Assembly (NCBI GenBank): GCA_963575745.1
Contig: CAUYUJ010017649.1
Span: 1-52,500, forward strand
Length of the DNA stretch: 52,500 nt
From: Prorocentrum cordatum
Lineage: Eukaryota > Sar > Dinophyceae > Prorocentrales > Prorocentraceae
Direction of reading: 5' to 3'
In this document: piece after piece, positions 1 through 7,753 of the stretch
Layout of the letters: the number at the start of each line of letters is the position of its first letter
How positions within the stretch are numbered: the first letter of the stretch is position 1
Notes under the pieces: generated by a model
The model's input: only the letters and a program-made list of their open reading frames with translations
Databases searched by the model: none
What the model was told of the DNA's origin: nothing
Made by a program: the position numbers and the translations under genes

Positions 1-1170
1 GGCGAGTCGCGGGTCTCCGCCGCCGAAGGAGGCGGCACCGGCCGCGTTTGGGGGAGGGCCACTCGCGTCCAAGCGCCCTAAGTTCAACGCCGCGAGGCAG
101 CGTGACGCCTGCGTCCTGGCAGTCCTGCGTCGTGCCATAAAGCCGCTCGTGGGACTCAACGCCGCGAAGCAGCGTGACTGGCGCGGGGGGGGGGGGATCC
201 GCCGCGACATCCCGCTGCGGCCGAGCCTCGTCCGCATGTAGCTCTGAGGGGCACCGCTCGCCGCGGAACTGTTCATCTGGCGGCCGCCGCCTCGCGCGGG
301 TCGCCGGCGGAGACCACGGATGAGAGCCGCGAGCGGGTCGAAGTTTGTTAATGCAGCCATTTGTGCAAGATTTTGGGCCAGCTGTTCGCCTTTCTGTTCC
401 TCCTGGGTGGTGCCGCCGTCGCGGCGAGGAGGAGGAGGAGGAGGAGGAGGAGGAGGAGGAGGAGTAGGAAGAGTTAGAACGAGGAAGGAAGCAGAAGCAC
501 ATGGGCCCCTCGTTTCCTCCTCCTCCTGCTCCTCCTCCTCCTCCTCCTCCTCCTTCCCCTTCTGTTTCTCCTCATTGTGTTTTTCGATGTCGTCGTGTTC
601 CGTCGATGTGTTTCGTGGTGTCTATTATTCCCAGTTGTGCTCCTTCCTGAAGAGCCGAATGGCAAGAGAGAGCTAGAAGAAACACGGAGGAGGAGGGGTA
701 GAGGGACGAGCTTGACGAGGAGGAGGGGCAGGAGGGAAGTTGGAAAAGAAGGGGGCGGTGAAGGGAGGAGGCTGGGGGAGAAGGAGTAAACAGAGGAATC
801 GGGAGGAAGAAGAACGACGAATTAGGAGCGAGGGACGAGGAACCAGGGACGGAGAAGGAGGAGGAGAGACAATAGGACTTCGCAGCGGCGAAGGACAAGC
901 AGGGAGGCGCACGACGAGGATGAGAACGTTGTCGTTAAGGAAGTTGCTTTTGTTTCTGTACCGTGCCACATTCCCAGCTATTTGCATCATCCCATCCTGC
1001 GCCACCGCCCTGCCACATTCCCCCCCTCCCTCGCCGCAGCGAGTTCCCACCCTCCCCGCCGCTATACGTAGACCAATGTTGGCCCAAGCTACGGATGCTC
1101 GGTATCCAGCTGCCTGCGGCAAGCCCCGCCAAGGTGCCCATGTAACAGCGCAGCGGGAGCCCGACTGGGC
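1..1170. other. gene-free region with short repeats
   Basis: No convincing gene is seen. A direct repeat with core CAACGCCGCGAGGCAGCGTG occurs near 82-108 and, with one change, near 157-182. A (GGA)n tract lies at about 428-463 and a (TCC)n tract at about 518-555, followed by purine-rich sequence to about 900. Open frames here come from the low stop density of triplet repeats. Confidence 0.6.
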
Positions 1171-1174
1171 GTAG

Positions 1175-1350
1175 GAGCGGCGCGATTCCGACGACTGGTC
1201 TGAACTGCGTCGTCTGGCTCGTGAATTCGACTGCGTCGTCGCTCGTGAATTCGACATCGTCGTGAATTCGACTTCGTGAATTCGACTTCGTCGTGGAACT
1301 GCGATTCCGACGACTGGTTCGTGAATTCGACTTCGTCGTCGCTCGTGCGG
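1175..1350. repeat. tandem GTGAATTCGACTTCGTCGTC repeats
   Basis: The unit GTGAATTCGACTTCGTCGTC and shortened forms of it recur at least six times, mixed with CGATTCCGACGACTGG. It is a short degenerate minisatellite with no coding signal. Confidence 0.7.
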
Positions 1351-2299
1351 CAGGGGGAGGTTTACTCGTGGGGGCCTCGGAGGGCGCCCTGCGGGGCCTC
1401 GGAGGGCCGTCTGGGTGCCCTCCTGGAAGATTGAGCGCCGACTTGGGGCCGTTTTGGGACGCTTCCGGGTGATCCAATGCCGACTTGAGGCCGTTTTGGG
1501 GTTTTCTTGTGCCGTTTTGGGCCATTTTGGGCTGTTTTGGGCCGCCTCAGGGCCGACTTAAGGCCGTTTTGGAATCTTCTTGGGCTGACTTGGGGTTCTA
1601 ATTGGGGGCCCCATGGGCTACTTGGGCGCCAACTTCGAGGCCTTCTGGGCCGTCTTGAGCAGTCGGAAACCCAAGCAGGTGAGAACCTCATAATCCTGCA
1701 ACAGCCGGATGAAAAGCAATGTGCTTCCCCTCCTCTCGACAGGAGCGAGATGGGTACGGAAAGAATGGAAATAATGCCCAACAGCAGTTCCTGTTCATTC
1801 TGGACAGGACTCGCTGTCCGTGTCGCCGCGGCCTGTGTCCATTTGTGAGACAGAAGGCCGTCTGCCCAACAACGGCCTCTGTTTGGTTTCGGACAACACT
1901 TGTTGTTCGGCATTGTGCTTATATTTTCCGTACCATTTCGGGCGTCCCATCCTCGGACTCGCCAAGGGGTCTTCGTGGAACCTTCTTGGGCCGTCGTGAA
2001 ATCCTTATGCCGTCTTGGGCCGTTTGGTAGCCTCTTATGCCGTCTTGGGCAGCTCATCTTCCGCCGTTTGGGTGCCATCTTGGGTTCCCTGGAAGCGACT
2101 GGAGTCCGGAAGCCGAAAACAGCGCTGGAGGGCAAATGCATGCGGTGCTCGAGCGATGCGTGCGGTGAGGGGGGCTGGTCTGCCCTGGAAAACATGTGCT
2201 ACCCTTCCAGACAACAGCAGGAGAAGTTCTGTACAGGTCCTTAGCCCAATGGGGTGGTGTCTGGGGGGGAGGTCTTGTTCAGGCGCGATCTCGAACACT
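1351..2299. repeat. degenerate GGCCGTTTTGGG minisatellite region
   Basis: Imperfect units such as GGCCGTTTTGGG and CTTGGGCCGTC recur at about 1430-1670 and 1950-2110. On the other strand they read as the CCAAGAGGGCCCC family seen at 2475-3260. The rest of the stretch has no recognisable gene. Confidence 0.5.
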
Positions 2300-2300
2300 C

Positions 2301-2459
2301 AGGAGGGAAAGAAACACACAGACACAATTAATCGTCGATTCCCGAGAAAATATTTAGGAAAATATGGGAAGGTGGGGGAGACAAAAACCCAGAAAATATG
2401 GAAACATATGGGGAATCCGGTTATTTGTGTGTATTTATTTGTGTGTCCTTGGGCCCCTT
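2301..2459. mobile_element. hairpin-type dispersed repeat, copy 1
   Basis: This copy of about 160 bp begins AGGAGGGAAAGAAACACACA and ends near GTGTGTCCTTGGGCCCC. A near-identical copy is at 46924-47080 and a truncated one at 4903-4944. The arms are partly complementary: CACACA...AATTAATCGTCGATTCCC on the left against GGGGAATCC...TTTGTGTGTATTTATTTGTG on the right. It would therefore fold back on itself. It encodes nothing and resembles a MITE. Confidence 0.7.
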
Positions 2460-2474
2460 GAAACACGCCCTCCG

Positions 2475-3260
2475 GGTGTCATGTTGGCGGCCTGTGAGGC
2501 TCAGGGGACCTCAAGACGAGACGGCCCAAATGGCCCCCAAGACGGCCTCGGAGAGACCCCAAGAGGCCCCGTGGACGGTCCAGGAGCGCTTCCAGAGGGT
2601 TCTTGATGGTCGGGTCACGGTCCAAGAGGTCCCCAGGAGGAGGAGGAGGAGGAGGAGGAGGAGGAGGAGGAGGAGGAGGAGGAGGAGGAGGAGGAGGAGG
2701 AGGAGGAGGAGCGGATGAGGCAGAACATGCCAGTCTTGAAAGGGTTGTGGGTGCCTCCCTTTCGGGGCAAGACCGGCCAGAAACGGCCATGGGCGTCTCC
2801 GAGATCGCGCCGACGCAGTCCCAAGAGGGCTCCAAGAGGGCATCAAAGAGGCCCACGAGGCCCTGAAGACGGCCCAAGAGACCCCCAAGACGGTCCCAGG
2901 AGGGTCCCACAGAGCCCCAAGAGGTTCCCAGGAAAGCCCCAGGGGTCCACAGAAGGGTCCCAAGAGGGCCCCGTGAGCGCCCCAAGTCTGCCAAAGCCCC
3001 CCGAGACAGTCCAAGAGGGCCCCGGGACAGCCCAAGAGGGGCCCGAAAAGGCCAAACAAAAACCAACAGACCCTCAGGAGAGCTTCAAGATGCTTCCAAC
3101 AGCCTCCCAAGAGGCCTCTCACGAGCGAGCGGTGACGAGAAGAAACGCTGCAATCTGGCCGAAGCTCCCCACGACTGTCCAGGAGGGTCTTGGACCGGCC
3201 CAAGGGGACTGCAAATCGGCCCCAAAGGACCCCCAACAGGCCTCCAAGAGGCTCAAGAAG
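2475..3260. repeat. degenerate CCAAGAGGGCCCC minisatellite with (AGG)n core
   Basis: Many diverged units such as CCAAGAGGGCCCC, CCAAGACGGTCCCAGGAGGG and CCCCAAGAGG fill the region. They are interrupted by a pure (AGG)n tract at about 2637-2712. Several frames stay open on both strands because the repeat lacks stops, so I do not call a gene. Confidence 0.6.
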
Positions 3261-3514
3261 CCTTCTGTGAGCAAACACTGACGTAAAGAAACATTGAACG
3301 CCAAGGCTCCCAAGAGCGAATCGTGGCGTGGAAAGCTCTTCACGCCAAGGCCCCCAAGAGCGAACGGTGCCATGAGCCCTCCGGGCAAGAATTGGTCCAG
3401 TGACGGACACAACTCTAACGCCCAGGCTCCCGCCCTCAGACGGCCCGGTGACGGACACAGTTTTCATACCGAGCTCCAGGCGACGGAGCTCCAGGCGACG
3501 GAGCACTCCTCCTT

Positions 3515-3636
3515 CTCTTCCTCCTCCCCCTCCTCCTCCTCCTCCTAATTTTCCTCCTCCCCCCCCCCTCTCCTCGTCCTTCTCCTCCTCCTCCTCCTCC
3601 TCCTCCTCCTCCTCCTCCTCCTCCTCCTCCTCCTCG
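3515..3636. repeat. (TCC)n tract
   Basis: Almost uninterrupted TCC triplets, pyrimidine-rich on the + strand. Confidence 0.9.
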
Positions 3637-3830
3637 GGTCGCCTACGGCCCCAGGGGAAACCGTACACCCCATCCGCCCAAGATTTTCCGATAGCCCCCC
3701 TCAGAGCGGACAAGAGTTATGATGTTCCAACCTAGCTTGGACTGAACCGCCAGAAATAATCTCGAGCACCAAGAAATTATCGAAGCTTGAGGGTTTCACC
3801 TGTGGGGTCCTGGAAGGCGATGCAGGGTCC
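3637..3830. repeat. dispersed repeat (GTCGCC-TACGGCCCC and CGAGCACCAAGAAA modules)
   Basis: The segment starts GGGTCGCCTACGGCCCCAGG, which recurs near 34455 and 35027 just after TCC tracts. It then contains TCTCGAGCACCAAGAAATTA and a GGCGATGC end, which recur in diverged form near 35245-35345 and 36196-36295. It is a dispersed non-coding repeat of unknown class. Confidence 0.55.
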
Positions 3831-4019
3831 AGCTTGATGCAGGGTCCTGTTTTCCAAAGGGGGCTCGGTCGTTCTTTTGGTTTGCATGCGTTCCGCTGCC
3901 TCTGCGGCGGCGAGTCCCCCTGGTGCTCCTGCGGACGCCGTGGATCTACTTGGAAGAAAAGGGGCGTCGCTCCTTATGTATCGTTCCTCAGGGCAGGCCG
4001 AATACTGGAAGACAAGAGG

Positions 4020-4690
4020 GCCTGAAGACGGCCCCGGAGAGGTCCAAGAGAGCTCCACGGCGGCCCAAGAGCGCCCCAGGAGTGCCCAGGGCCGCCCGAG
4101 GGCACTCCGAGATGGCCTCGAGGCGGTCCAGGAGGGCCCCGAGACGGCCCCAGGATGCCTTCAAGAGGACCCCCGGGAAGGTGAACACAATTAGTTGGAC
4201 AAGAGGCTCATGGGCTGGTGATTGTGACGTGCACGTACCGGATCCTCTAGAGAGGAGGGTTGGTAGTTGTGCGCGTGTGCGTGGATGCGCCATTACACTC
4301 TGGTCGTTGGAGAAAAAAAAGAGGGCCCTGAGAAGGCTTCAGAGGCGAAAACCTTGATTTCCCAAAGGTGCTTGATTGTTTTTTGGAGTTCTCGCCCTCT
4401 CGGGCTTTCGACGGCCCAATAGGCCCCAAAGGAGGGCCCAAGAGGGCCCCACTACGGCCAAAGAGGGCCTCAGGATGGTACAAAAAAGCCCCAGGAGGGC
4501 CCAAAGAGGCTCCCGAGAGGGCCCTCGAGAGGCCCCCAAGAGAGCCCCAAGACGGCCAACGCCCCGCACGACGGCCCAGAAGGGCCCCAGGACGTCCCAA
4601 GATGATGAGCCCCAAGTGCTCAAGAGTACCCAGAGAGGACCCCCATGAAGGCCCGGAGAGGCCAAAATCTTGAGGTTTCTGACGGCTGGT
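4020..4690. repeat. degenerate GGCCCCAAGAGGG minisatellite patches
   Basis: Patches at about 4030-4180 and 4410-4680 repeat the 'AAGAGGGCCCCA / AGACGGCCC' motif of 2475-3260. The spacer between them shows no recognisable gene. Confidence 0.5.
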
Positions 4691-4902
4691 CTTGTACTGC
4701 TGTTTTCTTATGTCGTAGCACGCTCTGAACACCGAGGTTCCTCAGCACGGGCGACGGTGTGAGCCCCTGGGCCCCACGACGGCACGGTGACGGACGCAGC
4801 TCTGCCGCCCCAGGCTCCCGCCCCCAGACGGCCCGGTGATGGGCACGGCTTTCGTGCCGAGGCTCCCCAGAGGTCCAGGTGACGGAGCACCCCTTTAATT
4901 CA

Positions 4903-4944
4903 GGAGGGAAAGAAACACACAGACACAATTAATCGTCGATTTCC
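4903..4944. mobile_element. hairpin-type dispersed repeat, truncated copy
   Basis: Only the first 42 bp of the element at 2301-2459 are present, up to ATTAATCGTCGATT. The sequence then passes directly into (TCC)n. Confidence 0.7.
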
Positions 4945-5077
4945 TCCTCCTCCTCCTCCAGCTCCTCCTCCTCTTCCTCCTCCTTCTTCTCCGTGCAGGC
5001 ACGGATGCGGATATCTTTAGCCAAGTTGTCTCTCATCAGCCCGGCCTGGTTTCACCGCCTCGGCGATCCCTCGTCCC

Positions 5078-5469
5078 ATGGACGACAGGGTAACATTGCT
5101 GTTGTTGTTCCTGGCGGTGATTACGCTCGGAGGAGTAGCCAGCAAGCTGTCTTACCAGATTGAGGACACCGGCGATCCCAGATACCCCCCACACTTCTTC
5201 AAGAAGCCCTGGTTTCTGGAGCTGCTCATGTTCAGCGGCATGGTCCTCTCCTTCCCTGTCTACTGGGCCATGGAGTGCACCAGCAGGAGCAGCAAGGTCC
5301 AGCCCGACGCCGCCGGTGTGCCCCTGCTGGGCAGGGAGCCGCAGGGCAGGGGCTGGAAGGTCCGGGCCATGATCTTTCTGCCCGCCATGGGCGATCTGGT
5401 CAGCAGCATCCTCAACTTCACGGGGCTCGTGTATGTGAGCAACAGCACCGCCCAGATGCTCGGCTCTTC
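5078..5469 (+). CDS. SLC35F6-like transporter, exon 1
   Basis: This is the first exon of a ten-helix drug/metabolite-superfamily transporter most like SLC35F6 of animals (371 aa in human; this protein is 427 aa). The start ATG 5078 lies in CCCATGG, with no better upstream start. Residues 1-131 hold likely membrane helices at about 5-22, 46-64 and 97-121. The family-like stretch LPAMGDLVSSILNFTGLVYV is at 101-120, followed by NSTAQML. The exon stops inside Ser131 (TC|C). The next exon then supplies the same 15-residue spacing to LGRR that I recall for the human protein. The border is not GT-AG. Family assignment rests on remembered motif similarity; function (membrane solute or nucleotide-sugar transport, endolysosomal in animals) is inferred. 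Confidence 0.85.
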
Positions 5470-5676
5470 TCGGGCCGAACGAAAGGGGGGGATAGGGAAA
5501 GATGGGGGGGGTACGACATCTGCTGCATTACGCAGCTGGCTTCTGCCCTCCGAGAGGCCCGTTCCTCGACGCCTGGCCGCCTCCGGCGCCGGGCGGCGCC
5601 GGGAAACTCAGCTACGTGAGCTGAGTCTCACCCCCCCCCCTTGCCATCCCCCCCTCTCGCCCGGCCCGGCCTTCCA
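5463..5676. other. direct-repeat borders of intron 1
   Basis: The sequence GCTCTTCT precedes the inverted-repeat element and GCCTTCCA follows it. They share CTTC (5466-5469 and 5671-5674). Removing 5470-5674 (205 bp) keeps one CTTC and yields Gly-Ser-Ser-Ile-Ile in frame. No GT donor or AG acceptor is available at these borders. Confidence 0.65.
5471..5668. mobile_element. introner-like element, copy 1 (intron 1 of the SLC35F6-like gene)
   Basis: This 198-bp element has inverted ends: CGGGCCGAACGAAAGGGGGG at the left, and CCGGGCCGGGCGAGAGGGGG when the right end is read on the - strand. About 20 of 23 terminal positions match. It interrupts the transporter frame and is absent from the inferred protein. 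A homologous element with matching ends and interior (TACGAAATCTGCTGCAT motif, GGCGCCGGGAAA, TGAGTCTCACCCC) lies at 28606-28795. It encodes nothing. TIR-bearing introners that create introns are known from dinoflagellates; membership in that class is inferred. Confidence 0.8.
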
Positions 5677-6016
5677 TCATCGTCATGGTCGCCTACAACA
5701 GCTACGTCATCCTGGGGCGGCGCTACAACCGGATCCAGTACGCGGGCATGGCCCTGGTGCTGGGCTCCCTGCTGATCGTCGGCTGGGCGGCCAGCATCTC
5801 GGCCCACGAGGCGGGGGGCGGGCGCAGAGCTCTCGGCGAGGCGCCGCTGCCCCAGCAGTTCTTCGGCATGTTCCTGTGCGTGGCGGCCAGGGCTGTGGGC
5901 AGCATCCAGTTCGTCCTGGAGGAGAAGGTCATGAGCGACAGCAGCCTGCACCCCCTCGAGGTGGTCGGCACGGAAGGCGTGTACGGCTGGCTGGTGACGG
6001 CGTGCGTGATGATGCC
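5675..6016 (+). CDS. SLC35F6-like transporter, exon 2
   Basis: Residues 131-245. This exon carries the most diagnostic stretch: IIVMVAYNSYVILGRRY (132-148), then helices at about 153-172 and 192-210. LEEK (212-215) followed by HPLEVVGTEGVYGW (223-236) closely resembles the 'LEEK...HPL.AVGTEG.FG' block of SLC35F6. The exon ends ...VMMP with the last codon split CC|G. Reading on without splicing meets TGA four bases later, inside the mobile element, giving a truncated 245-residue frame. The missing C-terminal half lies 20.5 kb downstream. Confidence 0.85.
6009..6016. repeat. 8-bp target-site duplication ATGATGCC, left copy
   Basis: ATGATGCC lies directly against the left inverted end. An identical octamer lies directly against the right end at 26542-26549. 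One copy is coding (Met-Met-Pro). An 8-bp duplication is typical of hAT and P-type DNA transposons. Confidence 0.85.
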
Positions 6017-6043
6017 TTGAGTCTGCCTGGGGGTCAGAGATCG
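6017..6043 (+). repeat. left terminal inverted repeat
   Basis: It begins TTGAGTCTGCCTGGGGGTCA and continues GAGATC. It matches the right end with three substitutions and one indel over about 26 bp. Its TGA at 6018-6020 closes the host frame if the element is not removed. Confidence 0.85.
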
Positions 6044-6628
6044 GCCCGTTCTCTTAAACCCCCAAATCGGGTGGCGAAGGGGGGTGGCGACATGTGGTGG
6101 CGACAGGCGCGGGGCGGCGAAACTTGGGGTCGCGTTTTTTTCGTGGGGCCACGGGATGAGGACACTCGCGGGTGTCGTCGTCAATATGTTGGGCCATTAT
6201 CGGGTCAACATCAACATTCGCCCAAAATCTCGCTTAACTTTCCCATCATTATTCTCCCCTCTATATATGCCCCTTCTCCTCATCCCTTATCCCTCGCGTC
6301 TTCCCGTCCCCTCCTCCCCATCCCATTCCCCTTTCATTGGGGCGGGGTAAAGAATATGAGGGGGATGGGCGAAAAAGTAAGGGAAGGAAAAGAGAGAGGA
6401 AGGAGGGACGAGACAGGAGGGAGGAGGAGTTAAACGGGGGGAGGCAAACAGGGGAAGAGGGGTGATGACGTATGCACTTAGATGGATACATGAACGAGCG
6501 AGCGGTTTATGTCATGCGTGGTATCCCGAGTCTCTGGGCGGGGTGGCACCGCGTTCCAAAATGAGTTGTCCATGCTGAGCATTCGGGGGCCCCGCATTGC
6601 GTGGAGGCATCGTTTGGACCACGTCGCT
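6044..6628. other. subterminal region of the element
   Basis: No gene is seen. Repeated GGTGGCGAC/GGCGGCGAA motifs occur at about 6069-6122, the inner inverted match at 6200-6215, then polypyrimidine and polypurine stretches (6240-6440). The motifs may be transposase-binding sites (inference). Confidence 0.5.
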
Positions 6629-6650
6629 ACCGTAACCATTTTGGCTCAAA
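6629..6650 (+). other. relict dinoflagellate spliced leader
   Basis: The sequence ACCGTAACCATTTTGGCTCA plus AA matches the 22-nt dinoflagellate spliced leader at 20 of 22 positions. It lies 29 bp upstream of ATG 6680. The leader is normally added to mRNA by trans-splicing, so a genomic copy upstream of a gene suggests an mRNA-derived segment. It is not an SL RNA gene, because no donor GT follows the leader. Confidence 0.75.
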
Positions 6651-6679
6651 CAGCGCTTCGCTGAGCTATCGCTGCACGC

Positions 6680-7423
6680 ATGATTCAGATCATTGCAATA
6701 TCAGTTATTATCCATATCTCTGCAGGTCTCGTGATTGACGCTTTGGTCTCCGAGCCTGCCTCCATATTCAAGTACATCGGCAGCGACAGCTCCGATTCCA
6801 TATTCAACATCGGCAGCGACAGCTCCGAGACCATCTTCAACATCGGCATCGGCAGCTCCGAGACCATATTCAACATCGGCATCGGCAGCACCGAGACCAT
6901 ATTCAACATCGGCAGCGGCAGCGATACCATATTCAACGGCATCGGCAGCGAGACCATATTCAACATCGGCAGCGGCAGCGAGACCATATTCCAACACATC
7001 GGCAGCGAGACCATACTCAACATCAGCATCGGCAGCGAGACCATATTCAACGGCAGTGACCCTGTTTTCAACATCGGCATTGGCAGCGACCCAATATTCA
7101 TAGACATCGGCAGCGACAGCAACACCATATTCAACTACATCGGCAGCGACGCCATGGCAGATCAATTGGACGAGGTGCTCAATGACTTACAGTTGTCAGG
7201 CGACGAGGGCGTTCGCGACCAGCCCCCTGTCCCCGATCAGTTGCAGATCCCCGACTTCGATGAGTTCGAAGAGATGCAGATCGAGCAGCGTTGCAGTGAG
7301 CCACCTCCCCGAAAGGATGGTCGGCATTCCGACCGCCACCTCGGCAAGATGAGAGCGGCCAGGGATAAGAGGATTAAGGACAACTTGCGGCAGCAGCTGA
7401 AGGTCTGGATTGGAAAGGGTTGC
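6680..7423 (+). CDS. element gene A, first exon: repeat-rich N-terminus and MADQLDEV region
   Basis: From ATG 6680 the frame starts with a hydrophobic stretch (about residues 1-23, MIQIIAISVIIHISAGLVID), then 12 or so FNIGSGSETI-type repeats (about 30-157), then a unique acidic/basic segment from MADQLDEVLNDLQLSGDEGV. Repeat units differ in length yet all are multiples of three, which favours coding. An alternative start is ATG 7154 in GCCATGG at MADQ. The exon ends near Lys-Gly (about 7420), where an in-frame TAG follows and an intron is expected. The exact donor is unresolved. The function is unknown; position suggests it is the N-terminal part of the transposase-like protein. Confidence 0.55.
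6770..7152. repeat. minisatellite GACCATATTCAACATCGGCAG
   Basis: Units of 27-33 bp based on GAGACCATATTCAACATCGG recur about 12 times. The array lies within the first exon of gene A and stays open in several frames on both strands. Confidence 0.85.
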
Positions 7424-7499
7424 TAGGGCCTGCGGCTGCGATTCCACGCCCCTGCGTCGTTGACCCAGCGCGCTGGGTTGGCTAGGCAGGGGCGGTGGG

Positions 7500-7705
7500 C
7501 GCGCAGAAACAGGCGCTCGCATGCCTTTCCCATCCCATAAGGAACAGAAGAGTGCACACAACGCGATCATCAGGAACGTGGCGACGATGGTGCCAGGCGC
7601 GGAGCTGGTTACGGGACGGACTGGTCAAAGTTCGGCGCTGGGGCGGAAGCGCAAGCGTCAGGCCATCTGTGAATGCCCAAACGCTCCATTATCACGCCTC
7701 CTCCC
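7500..7705 (+). CDS. element gene A, probable second exon
   Basis: The frame around ATG 7521 reads MPFPSHKEQKSAHNAIIRNV, continuing VATMVPGAELVTG and ending in a basic GRKRKRQAI stretch that could be a nuclear localisation signal. Codon usage and composition look coding. The preceding possible acceptors (GGCAG or CGCAG near 7490-7506) and the following donor are not settled. An AT-rich, stop-containing stretch at about 7705-7755 separates it from the large exon. Confidence 0.45.
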
Positions 7706-7753
7706 GCACCCCCCGAGTTTGATTTTTCAGATTTGTTTTTTGAAAAAGCTTGA

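Noticed and set aside
2511-3713. A 400-codon - strand frame
   Set aside because: It consists of degenerate minisatellite translated as Leu/Gly/Pro/Trp-rich repeats with triplet tracts at both ends; several overlapping frames are equally open.
6685-7165. Two - strand frames across the minisatellite before gene A
   Set aside because: They are mirror readings of the repeat; the + strand frame alone continues into unique coding sequence and lies downstream of the relict spliced leader.
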